Origin: [Phialemoniopsis] sp. UDSM-2020
Lineage: Eukaryota > Ascomycota > Sordariomycetes > Thyridiales > Thyridiaceae
Length of the DNA: 64,000 nucleotides
Reading direction: 5' to 3'
Assembly (NCBI GenBank): GCA_018873225.1
Contig: JAEILZ010000003.1
Coordinates: 1,488,001-1,552,000 of the forward strand
Position numbers and translations under genes: made by a program. Shown piece by piece: positions 1 to 10,360 of this stretch. The notes beneath the pieces were generated by a model that was given only the letters and a program-made list of their open reading frames with translations, did no database searches and was not told the DNA's origin. Each line of letters starts with the position of its first letter. The first letter of the stretch is position 1.

Positions 1-3000
1 CTTGGGCTTGCTCGAAAAACAGCAGGTACACCCGGTCAAGGACAGAAACTGTCTCGACAGGCCCCGTTTTATGAGAGTGGCTCTCCAGATGTGCTGAGAC
101 CGGGCATGGGCAAGTCACCTTCGCCACCATCCCTAGCCGAAACATATTTATGGTAGCCGGTAGGCGGCATCTTCCATATCGCAGCGGGGAAAAGAATTAG
201 GGTTGGTAGGTATGACAAGACCCTATTGTGGGGAGGTCTAAGTTGGCGGAGGACGGATGTGGTGATCATGATGACTGAGCGTATACGTGTAGGCAGGTCT
301 CGTTGGTGGCTGACCAGACGGGGCTGCAGTCCTGAAAGATCTCGATGAGTTTGTAGCAGCGCTTGTCTGGGATTCGGACAGCTCAGCCGCCATGGTCAAA
401 AGTTGGGCAAGGTCACAGAGTCTTTCACACAATAGATAACTCATGAGCAGGGCAGTTGGAGAAGAAGAATCTGCATCCAAGTGACAGTGACCAAAGGGTG
501 TAGGCGGAGCGTGTCTGGGCGGACAGGCTCAGCCCAGGGGACAGGAAAGGGATAGTCCCGCACAGATGAAGCTATGCTATGCCCCTCGTGGAAGCAAATA
601 GGCAGTTGTGACGTGTGTAGATCTTAAGTCGGCATAACAGAACAGATCTCATCGAGGGCGTCGCAGCTCGAGCAACGGGTGTCTTGCGAAGAGTTAGGCC
701 GACTCTTGGCGGCGATGTTACTGTAGCAGCTCAAGATTTTGCACAGGCAGAGCGACCGGGATGTTGCCTGTCACCCACGCGCTCTGTGGGGACAAGGTTG
801 GGTGACAGGACCAGAATAGGGAGTTGAGAGTAGGATTGGGGCAACTGGACGGAGAGTGGCAGGCCAGAAAGAGAGCCGAGCGGAGACAAAAAGAGAGACC
901 GCGCAGGAGGGCCCAGGGCGAAGAAGAACAGGATCAAGAGCAGTATATTGGTGGTGCGTAAGCGAGAATAACGGGCAGAGGCAGCGTGACGAAAGTTCAT
1001 GCTTTTGACAAGGGAAACGAAACTTCCCCAGACTCGGTAGACCAGGTAGGCATGGTAGGCATGGTAGGCCAGGTAGGGAAGTAGCCGGCCTGGAGACCCT
1101 CAATCCGGAACGGGAAACCACGCAGGACTTTGGCCCGAGGGCGGGAGGCCTGCCTGCTTGATTGGCTGTCCGGTAGATTGAAATGAAAGTCTAGGAAAAC
1201 GTGTGAAAGAGCATGGGGAAATTGAGCCAGCCACTCTGGCTGGGCCACTGCCGGGCAGGATCAAAGCTATCGACGGCAGACTTGACAACACCAGAGTGAT
1301 GTAAGAGAGTGAACGGTGATCAGTATGAAGAAGCGAAAAGATGGTCAGAGATGTGCCCTAAGACACCACGCCGGATGAGGCGTTCACGTTCACCTCAAGC
1401 TTGAGGCTGCTGCTGCTTTGTGGTGCCTTGCGGCAGGCCCTCCCGAACAACGTGGTGAACAGATCTGGCAGATCAGTTGATCGCGTAGCATCCGCTTCAG
1501 GAACGCGGAACTGAGGGCGGCGGTCATTGGAAGGGAAGGACGCAGTAGCAAGCTTTGTGTGGTGCGATCGATGAGAAGAACATCTGTGCGTCGCTCAAGG
1601 CGGTGACACGGCACGACCCTGTCAAGAGAGCCTGCAAGATCGACTCAAGGCTGCGAGCGGCTTTCAACGCTCCTTCCACGACGTGAACTGCGACCTGCCT
1701 GATCCTGCGAATTGCACGATACGGAGTACCTAGGTACTCTACTCTCTCTCTCGCTTGAGCTCATCATCATGACCGCCTCCGCGACGCGCGCACCTTTAAG
1801 CAGGTCTCTGTGTGATGTAAGATATCAGTCATCATCATCAACTGACCAAGGGTTACTGCTGTGTCCTGTCCGGTAATTTAACGACATCCGTAAGCGAATG
1901 CATGTGAGAAAAACGGTTTGGTTTGGGTTGTGGTTGTAAGGAACAGCGACAGAAGCGACTGCACTAACGAGCAGCAGCGCACGCCCCTAAGAGACTTCCC
2001 TGTTTAGACCTGGAGCAGAAGCTGCTAAACCCATTTCGGGCTTGTCAACCAGACCTTATTCTGACCTTCTCTCCGGACTTCGTGCCGCTCTCCGCGTCGT
2101 GCATCTTCTACGACCAAGATTCTGATTCTCCGTCTCAACACCCTCCTCATACGACAAGAACGCACCGCATCCGCGATTCGAATCTCAAACATGTTCTGCC
2201 CATGAACGGCGACTTGAAAGTGAATGAGGTGTGGAAATCAAAGTTTAGACCCATCATTGGCTGCTCGGCGCTCGACAGAACCAGATTGCTCCCCCCGTTC
2301 ATCTCCCCCGCTTGTACTTCAATTTACGCACCGGAGTGCCCCATCTGCCTCAATATATCGGCGAACGCCCTTCTCTACCCTCCATCTCAGAGGTCCTATC
2401 CCACTTTGTCTCCCGAGCTCCGATAACGAAACAATGTGATCCTTCGCCGTGACTGACAACGAAGACCCCCAAGGTGTGAATGTTCTGGAAAACCACTGGT
2501 AAGACTTTGACTTACAATTCTTGGTTCCACGATCCGTCATCCATACCATGCATGTGCGTTGCGGCGACTTTTAGCTACCTTGATTTGAGAGTCTAGACCG
2601 GCCCTTTTCCTCAAGCCACATGTTATTGGGAAACTCTAGGCATTGCGTGTTTGACAATTGAGAAAACGCCCGAGAACAACCTCTGGTGTCAGCAGGTGGC
2701 AATGCTTCAATATCTCCAAGACAAGCCCACGGGTCAACGTAGGCCAAACAATTGACATCGCGAGAGTACCTCTCGGCTGGTCAGCATGGCATGTGAAAAC
2801 TGCCGAGTGCTGTCCACCCTTGGACCTAGTGTGACCTTGAGTAGAGCAACATCATCAAAGGGATAATGCTGCCTGTCTGGCTATTTGGCAGCGCTCCTTT
2901 CCACCGAGCTGACATGGCATGATCTACGTTCGAACTCGAAGTGTCTTGGCCTCTAACACGACGCTGCATTATGGGTTGTTGGGCCCTGGTGACCATAACG

Positions 3001-3123
3001 ATGGATCAACATCGCTCACTTTTAACGATGTTTGGTCATACGATGATTAATAGTTTGTGTGAGAATTCATTTGCACTATGCTGAAGGAATGTCGCATCCA
3101 TAAACGACGAGGTCTTAGTAACG
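1..3123. other. Gene-free stretch at left edge
   Basis: I see no reading frame here that resembles a known family, and no set of short frames that joins through plausible introns. The open frames are short, overlap on both strands and are rich in Ser, Pro and Arg, as expected from non-coding GC-rich DNA. A pyrimidine run near 1738-1755 and scattered CT tracts look like promoter or UTR sequence. A 9-bp tandem repeat lies at 1042-1077. The minus strand at 1-480 might hold the end of a gene cut by the window edge, but I could not support it. Confidence 0.5.
1042..1077. repeat. 9-bp tandem repeat, four copies
   Basis: Four consecutive 9-bp units read ccaggtagg, catggtagg, catggtagg, ccaggtagg. 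They differ at only two positions, and a weaker copy may precede them. On the minus strand the unit would encode Leu-Pro-Gly/Cys triplets, but no supported gene covers it, so it is treated as a minisatellite-like repeat. Confidence 0.85.
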
Positions 3124-4251
3124 CTATCTGCCCCTACCCCTGGCTCCGCCTCCTCCCCTGAAATAAGTCGACGTAGACTGGTTGTGCCCACGTGTTTGAG
3201 TTCGAGTACTGGATCGCCTCGTCACACCCGCTCGTGTCAGCTCGTCGTCGAGTTCCTCCAATATCTGCTTCGAGGGAACAGAGGCCGGACCTAAGCCTAG
3301 GCCAAATTCGTCAGCGAGATAGACGGCTTCCGCGAGTTCCTCGGTCGCGCCGTTCGCCTTGAGCAGAACCAAAGCCCTCAGGAGATGTAGCCGGCCGAAG
3401 GCTGAGAGGGGGAGGTCGTGTTGCTTGAATTTCTCCAGATGCTTCTTGTTCAGCGCATTCAGTTCCTTGCCCAGCTTCCGCAATTTTTCCTTTTCAGGGG
3501 CGTCTCGTCGAAATACTTTGGCGCACTTGGCGTGCAATGCATTCTTCTCCTCGATGAAGCTGAAGAAGACCCCGAGCTTCTCCATCTCCGGTTTTGTCAG
3601 GGACTCGACCTTCCTCGACTCGTCTTCTGCTCTTGTTTTGACCAGTCTGAGCAGCTCTGGAGACTCTTCTAAATATGCCTGCACTGCATGCCAGTTGTCT
3701 TCGCAGCCGTCGTCGCCTGCCGATGTCGACGTGTTCTTACTCTTGGGTGCCAACTCTAATTCCAAGTCTTTCACCTGTAGTCTAAGCTTGTGAACCTAGT
3801 TATGAGTGTTAGCGATGCTAGCATGATGACTGAAGTCGATAGAGGAATAATTGCACCTCGATCTCGCCCTCCTTTTTGGTTCGGTTAGTTTCGGAGTGGG
3901 CCAATTGTTCCATGAGGATTTGGCCCTCATTTGTAAGGTCTTCGATGTGTTCTTCAAGTTTCTGATTTCGCCAATGTGAGCGATATGTATCGTGATCACG
4001 ATAGCATAAGACAAGTCTACCTGGATTTTTGACCGACTTTTGTTTAAGGCAATCTGTAGGTCCGTACTTTCCACCTCGAGCTCTCCAATTCTCGTTTCAA
4101 GACTTCTGATGTAGTGACCGTGATCCTGACAACGTCGAGGCGAAGCAGGTGCCATGCCAAACTGGCCAACATCGTCGTCACCTATACGAATGTCCGAGAG
4201 TTGGCGCCTCAAGCCGCCGAGGCTTAATTCCTCACCAGATTCCGAGCCCAT
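3124..4251 (-). CDS. Coiled-coil protein with RG-rich C-terminus, unrecognised
   Basis: I do not recognise this family. Three exons (4251-4021, 3961-3857, 3795-3124), all phase 0, give 335 residues. The introns are 59 and 61 nt and both begin GT and end AG; the splices turn a broken frame into one continuous charged helix. Residues about 45-120 form a heptad-rich coiled coil ending in a Glu/Lys/Leu-rich stretch (KLEEHIEDLTNEG). Residues about 150-300 are helical and Leu/Lys/Glu-rich. The last 10 residues are GGGGARGRGR, an RG-type tail like those that bind RNA or are arginine-methylated. The start at 4251 is the first ATG in frame after an AT-rich upstream region. It lies downstream of another unrecognised gene on the same strand. 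A scaffold or RNA-associated role is inference only. Confidence 0.6.
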
Positions 4252-4690
4252 TCTTCGCCCACGTAGGAGTGGTGTACAGATCTCTGTAGTTCTGATCGCC
4301 CGGAGGTCTTACTCTCGTAGTCCTGGTGATGATTAGGCCTAATAATTGTTGGGTAATGATCCCATTTTCTTTGACACGGTCTTCAATTAAATAGTGATGA
4401 TATAATATAAAAACCAAAGTAAACGAACAAAGACGACGTGTGCAGTCAACATGGAACTTGAATCATGACTGGCCACTGGGAACAAAGAGATGCAGCAAAC
4501 ATGCTGTTTGCATCTACTGATATGTCAAAAGTGCACGGTATACGGAACATGTAGAGATTACCCTCATTCTGTTTATTTGGAAATTGTTTATGGGGGTTGT
4601 TCGCGAGATGTGTGAATCTCGTGGGTTAGTTATGCGCGGACTAGCAATCCTGTGCACTTACTAGAAGAAAGTTGAGAGTAATACCGTCTT
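4252..4690. other. Short intergenic region, AT-rich near 4380-4440
   Basis: This 439-bp gap separates two tandem minus-strand genes. It contains an AT-rich block at about 4380-4440 that could serve as promoter for the coiled-coil gene. No reading frame here is convincing. Confidence 0.5.
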
Positions 4691-5296
4691 CTATGCGATG
4701 GTTCTGCCCTTGGACCGTCTCAATCTTGGCTGAGGGTGATCAGCACTGCTCGAATCTGGGCAATCCTGGACATGACCGCCGGATTGCTCTTTCTCGGCAA
4801 GCTGGAGCCAAATGTCCTCTTCGTCCTCTTTCTCTCGCTGAGCTTCGACCGGATGTCCACTCACCTTCGCTCTGAGATGAACGTTAGCGTCTAAGGGAGG
4901 AAGTCTTGGGGGCTTCCTGCCCATCCTGTCGAGACACTCCCTGGTTCGGACCTCGACCAGCTCCTGTGCAGGCTGGTGACTCGCGGCGCGGACGTAGCAC
5001 TCATGTGCCTTTTTCCACTCCTCGAGATTGTAGAAGCAGTGTCCGCGGAACAGGTACACCTTGGCCACTAGATCCGGTCGACCCAGCACCGACACCGCCT
5101 TGAGCACCTTGTCGCTGCGAGCCAAAGCAGTTGTGAACTCATCATGGCTTGCCGACGGACGGTTGTCCTGGGGGAGGTAGACGTCTCCACCGCCACCCAT
5201 GGCATGGATTTTCAGGAGATTGAGATTGACCAGGCCGGCAATGTACTCGTTGTCCTTCTTGGACAGGGAGGCGCAAGGTTCGAAAATCTTAGGCAT
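4691..5296 (-). CDS. Small TPR-like protein, unrecognised
   Basis: The frame gives 201 residues from ATG 5296 (MPKIFEPCAS). The frame stays open upstream to another ATG at 5458, but that part is AT-rich. A CTTACAG acceptor-like site lies just before ATG 5296, so 5297-5458 is more likely 5' UTR or a UTR intron. Residues about 55-120 hold two helix pairs with TPR-like spacing, including AKVYLFRGHCFYNLEEWKKA, where a Gly, a Tyr and an Ala fall at TPR positions. The C-terminal 60 residues are highly charged. A good donor (AAG|GTGAGT) lies near 4871, so the true C-terminus may be shorter or spliced. A protein-protein interaction role follows only from the TPR resemblance. Confidence 0.5.
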   Translation of the reverse strand: MPKIFEPCASLSKKDNEYIAGLVNLNLLKIHAMGGGGDVYLPQDNRPSASHDEFTTALARSDKVLKAVSVLGRPDLVAKVYLFRGHCFYNLEEWKKAHECYVRAASHQPAQELVEVRTRECLDRMGRKPPRLPPLDANVHLRAKVSGHPVEAQREKEDEEDIWLQLAEKEQSGGHVQDCPDSSSADHPQPRLRRSKGRTIA

Positions 5297-5540
5297 GTTT
5301 GTTATCTCTGTAAGTGGTGTTATTAACAAGGTTATCTTCGAATTTAGAAAATTCCCCGTGACAGCACAGATCGATCCCATGGAAATCATCTTTATATATA
5401 AAAGTGTCACGAATGAAAACAAAGGAGATGTTCTAATTGTTATTTTCCTTGTGTACATTGACTAAGATATACTAGCTAGATCCTAATCATAAAGCACATA
5501 TGCATCGCACGACAAAGATCCAAACTGTAGTCCCAGGCTT

Positions 5541-8500
5541 CTAGTTCGACTGAGCCGCGGCCAGTCTATCAGCAATACTACCTCGAATGTTACTCTTCGC
5601 CTTACGTCCCTTGTCGAAGAGCCTAAACTCCTCCTTGAGCTTGAACCGCTGCACCTCGTTGGGGTCCCTGCCGTACCCGCCGCCGCCGGGCGTCATGACA
5701 ATGACGCGGTCCCCTTTGTTCATGAACGCCTTGGCCTTGCCGCCCATGTTGATCGTCCGCGTCGCCTCGGGCCCTTCGTCCTCGTAGTGCCGGATCCAGA
5801 GGTTCATGCCCCGCTGGCCGGATTGGCCGCCGGCCATGCCGGGCGGCGGGTACACCCGGCGCTCCGAGAGGATGTTGACCTCCATGGCGCGCCGCATCTC
5901 GATGTCCCTGACCAGGCCGTCGCCGCCGCGGTGCAGGCCCGCGCCGCCGCTGCCGTCGCGGATGGCGAACTGCCGCAGGATGACCGGGTACCGGCGCTCG
6001 AGGGTCTCTGGGTCCGTCATGCGCGTGTTGGTGAAGTGGACGTGCGATCCGGACTGTCCCTCCCAGTCGGCGCCTGCTCCGCTTCCACCGCCGATACTCT
6101 CGTAGTATCCGAAGCCCTGAGTGACCTTGCCGCTGGCGTCTTTACCTCCGTAGCCAAAGGTGAGGTTGTTTGACGTGCCCTGACTGGCACCGCAGGCTTG
6201 GAAGGCGCCAAAAATGAGGTCGATCAGACGTTGGCTGGTTTCGGTGTTGCTAGCCACAGTGGCCGCCTTGAGGTTGGGCGCCAGGAGCGACTTCTCCGGG
6301 CAGATGACCTTGATGGGCGCGAGGCATCCCTGGTTCAGGGGGATGTCGACCATGAGCATGCACCGAAGGCAGTAGATGATCGCACTGACAGTCACGGCGA
6401 TGGGCGTGTTGAGGTTGTTCATCGCCTCGATACCCGTGCCCGTAAAGTCGAAGACAGCCGAGCCATCGTTGGAATCGATGTTGACACGGAGCTCGATGGG
6501 CGTGCCGTCGTCCATGTAGTCGATGGCCCACAAGTCGTTGCCCTCGAAGCGCTTGGAGAAGTCCTTGAGCAGAGCCCTGACAGCGGCCTCGGCGTTGGCC
6601 TGGATGGCTTCCATGTAGTGCTTGACCACCGGCCATGTGTACTCCCGGATAAGCGCCTGGATAAGCTGGATGCCGCGCTCATTTGCCGCCACTGCTGCCT
6701 TGAGGTCGGCGATGTTGTCTCGGAGATTTCGACTACCACTGCAACCGGGATATTGTGCCGGGTCTTCGAAGAGAATCTTGGTCAGGCCCTCTTCGTCATA
6801 GACGCCCTCATTGACCATCTTGAAGGACTCTACAGCCACGCCCTCCTGCCACAGCTCGGTCGAGTTGGGAGGCATCGAACCGGCAGTGATTCCACCGATA
6901 TCTGCGTGATGTCCACGACTGGCAGCGAAGAAGAGAATCTCCTCAGGATCATCCTCGGAGAACACAGGGGTGGTGACGGTAAGGTCAGGCAAGTGGGTAC
7001 CTCCGGCACCTGGGTGGTTCGAGAGGAGGACGTCACCCCTTTTCAGCTGCCCTTTGGGGTACCTATTGGCCTGGTAGGCGATGGCAGTACTCATCGAGCC
7101 CAGATGACCAGGGATATGCGGGGCATTAGCCACAAGGCCACCTGCCGCTGAGAAAACAGCACAACTGTAGTCGAGCCGCTCCTTGATGTTAGTGGACACA
7201 CTGGTCTTTTGTAGCGTTTGGCCCATCTGTGTATCGTTAGTCTGGAGACTTTCAGGGGTAAGTTTGAATGACACTGACCTGCTCTGCCACACTCATGAAC
7301 CGATGGCTGAAGACTGAAAGCAAGATCGGGTCTACTGTTTCAGTGTCTGCGTCGTCCTTGTGCAAGTCGACAAGGTCCACGATGACATGGTCCGTAAGGA
7401 TCGTCGCACGGCTAGCAGGGTCGAGCACGATTGTCTGGGTCTTGTCGAGAATCATTGCCGGGCCGTCGACACAATCGCCACGGGATAGATTGCCGAGGAA
7501 GTGCACCGGGACCTCATGCCATCCATCCTGCTCAAAATAAACCTTGCACGAGTCCGACGACTTTGAAACAGTCTTCGGTGAGATGGATTTGAGGTCAACA
7601 TAGGGGCTGGCGAGGTCTGTGTCGCGACTACGGCCAACGCCCTTGACACGGACATCGTCAACCAAAATTTCACGCTCTTGAGTAAAACCAAACTCGCGCT
7701 GGTGCCGCTCAACAAAGCCCTGAGCGAATGACCGGCCAGTGGACTCCGCCGGTTTCGGCGTCATCAGAGCGGTATCGGTGCCCTGATACCGCATGTTGAG
7801 GTATCTTTCAAAGACGATGCCGTCCTCTCCAAAACCTTGATTCTTCAGGGACTCACCCACCTTTGCCTCCAATTTGCGAAATCGTTCTTCGAGGGTCTTA
7901 GTGGTCTCCGGTGCTTTGTCAAACACCATGGAAGTAGGCTCCTGGGACTCTACGACCACATCTGCGAGTGCCATACCGTAGGCAGACAGAATACTCGAGT
8001 ATTTGTGGATGAGAATGCGAGAGATGCCCAGATCGCGAGCGATGGCCACGGCGTGCTGTCCTCCAGCACCTCCAAAGGAGGCGAGGGTGTGGGCCGCAGT
8101 CTCGTAGCCCCGACCTTCGCTCAAGGCACGGATCGGACGGGTCATCGCTGCGTTTGCAACAGAGATGAATCCCATTGCCACCTCCTCCGGTGTAACTTGG
8201 ATCTGACCTTGCTTGTCGGCGTTGATCTTTTGCGTGAGAGTCTCGAATTTGGCCCGAACGGTATCGATGTCCAGCTTTCTGGGAAAGAACGTAGGTACGA
8301 TGCGACCAAGGAACAGGTTGGCATCCGTGACGGTCAAGGGACCTCCCTGGCCATAGCAAGTGGGACCAGGATTGGCGCCAGCACTCTCAGGGCCGACATT
8401 GAAGAGGCCGTTCCTCCATGCCAGGATAGAACCACCACCGGCCGCCACAGTGTTGATATCAAGCTGCGGACTCTGAACAGTGATCTCCGCGACTGTGCTT

Positions 8501-9718
8501 TCGAACACGTATTCCAAGGATCCTCCGAATCTCGACACGTCCGTACTTGTGCCTCCCATGTCGAAGCCGATGACAGGTGTGCCTTCCTCAGGGTCATAAC
8601 ATGTCCTCGAGAATCCGACAACACCGCCGGCCGGGCCTGACAAGATAGCCCGGAGGCCAGTGAACTTGTTGAATGCAGTCAGACCTCCATCAGACTGCGA
8701 GATCAGCAGCTTGTTGCTGTGATCGTCCTCGAAGTGGCCCTTGAAGTTCTTGGCGAAGCCTGCGAGATATTCGGCAGTGATGGGTGACAGGTAGGCATCG
8801 GCGGTGGCCGACTGTGCACGAGTGACAATCTTGATCGAGGGCTGCAGCTGACACGAGACGGCCATCCTGAAGCCCATGGAGCTAGCCAAGTTGGCGACAG
8901 CCAGCTCATGGTCTGGGTAGGCATACGAGTGCATGAAAGCAATCGCCAAGTCTCTGAATCCCTGATCCCACAAGCGTTGCAAGTCGGCTCGAATGGCCTC
9001 GAGGTCTGGCTTCTGTAGAATACGTATAACTTCTCCCGTGATGCAAGTTGTCAACGCCGGATCACTCATGTCGATGGGTGGCGAGTTAGGATCTTCGGCT
9101 GCAGCTTCCATGGTGACCCGCTCGTCGATCTCGAGGACTTGCTCATAAAGTTGATCAAGCTTCTCGACAGCAAGGTCGAAGATGTGCGGACGGGCTTGAG
9201 TGCCAATAACGAGCAGATCGCGGAAGCCTTTCGTCGTGAGCAGAGCAACACGACGGCCTTTGCGTTCTAGGAGCGCACTGGAGCATGTGAGTCAGTATGA
9301 TGGGAAGAACAGGCAAGCAGGACGGATATATCACCCACTTCGTGGCAACTGTTGTGCCCATCCGGATTGACTCGACATCTTCCAGAGGTATCGGTTCGCC
9401 ACGGGGGACAGAACGACCAGTGGCTTGCTCAATGATTTGTCGGATGCCCTCACTAGGAGCGTCGGGATATTCGGCCGGGCATACAGACAAAAGCTTGAAT
9501 ACAATGTCCTCGCTCCTACCCGGAACCTTGGCCCAGCTTCGATTATGTTAGTCTGCCCGTCTCTCAAGTTACGGAGTAGTCAGAGGTGGTACCCCGATTC
9601 GGGCCCAATAGGCTGTGGGTTAACCCCGGTGGAAGAATGATACTTACAAGTCACAAAAAGTGCCTCCTCGGTCAATGGCGATCCGGATGCCACTGTGTTC
9701 GTAAGACATAGAACCCAT
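5541..9718 (-). CDS. 5-oxoprolinase (ATP-hydrolysing), HyuA-HyuB fusion
   Basis: The enzyme opens 5-oxo-L-proline to L-glutamate using ATP, in the cytosol, as the last step of the gamma-glutamyl cycle. Four exons (9718-9648, 9536-9339, 9277-7279, 7226-5541) join in phase to 1317 residues, close to the roughly 1290 usual for eukaryotic oxoprolinases. The N-terminus carries the ATPase phosphate motif DRGGTFCDF, split by intron 1. Exon 3 holds the hydantoinase A core with [14 protein letters not shown]. Exon 4 is hydantoinase B with [20 protein letters not shown] and a Gly-rich C-terminal segment ending near [11 protein letters not shown]. Splices restore [18 protein letters not shown] and [18 protein letters not shown] 9718 is chosen, with a second ATG 9 nt further in. 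It is divergent from the transporter at 10361. The related hydantoinase substrate class cannot be excluded, but the fused eukaryotic-type length favours 5-oxoproline. Confidence 0.93.
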
Positions 9719-10360
9719 GACTGCTAGCGAGACAGGTGTCGTTGATATTCTTTGTCTTTGAGCAACCTTTCCTAAGATTCATCGACCATGGGGTCGGTAA
9801 ATTGTTTTATACACAACATGGTTCCCCACGATCGACACCCTGTAGAAGAGGGCGCGATGCATCTCGACTTCATACCGGCATCCAGACGCGGCCAGCCGAT
9901 CATGAATTGGAAAACTGCGGGGTAGAGTAAGCCACGATAGGCATCGAATTGTTGAATTATCGTCCGGCGATATCATGTCATGCCAATCCGCGAGCATCAA
10001 TTGGTGATGCGGCAGGATCTCGCGAGAAGCCGATCGGGACCGGTGAAATAAGACGAGAAACCGACGGCTTCTCATAAATGTTGACCGATCCACTAGCCAT
10101 TTCGGGTTGGCTCGATGGCTATCTCTGCCCCGGACCCAGCACGATGGGTCTTCACTAGATTCCGGGGAAAGCATCAATGTCGGCTACGCGCATGATCCAT
10201 AGATAACGACGTACAGGGAGGCCAGGAGAGGGTGCCTTGAGAATGTGGCATCTGGCCATAAATTGAGTGGCTCTGCGCTCTTCCTTCGTCTTGTCGAGTC
10301 AGAACGCGACAACTTTCAAACCTGTCGTTAAGCCTTGCCGGGACTAATCCTATACTCGAG
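9719..10360. promoter_or_regulatory. Divergent promoter with four GATA sites
   Basis: This 642-bp region separates the start codons of the oxoprolinase (minus) and transporter (plus). Four HGATAR sites, the target of AreA/NIT2-type nitrogen regulators, are present: CGATAG at 9935-9940 (+), CGATAA at 9957-9962 (-), AGATAG at 10119-10124 (-) and AGATAA at 10201-10206 (+). Several CGG/CCG triplets of the kind bound by Zn2Cys6 factors also occur. Shared nitrogen-responsive control of both genes is inferred from these motifs. Confidence 0.6.
10024..10073. promoter_or_regulatory. 9-bp perfect inverted repeat, candidate operator
   Basis: The arms GAGAAGCCG (10024-10032) and CGGCTTCTC (10065-10073) are perfect inverted copies separated by 32 bp. 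They end in CCG and begin with CGG toward the centre, the triplet recognised by zinc-cluster dimers. They lie roughly midway between the two divergent start codons. Binding by the regulator encoded at 12503-15009 is a hypothesis. Confidence 0.5.

Noticed and set aside
238..480. Minus-strand frame near the left edge resembling a regulator C-terminus
   Set aside because: The Leu/Cys-rich stretch is too short and breaks frame; nothing joined to it through a credible intron.
6198..7151. 317-codon plus-strand open frame opposite hydantoinase B
   Set aside because: It mirrors the conserved oxoprolinase exon and has no family features of its own.
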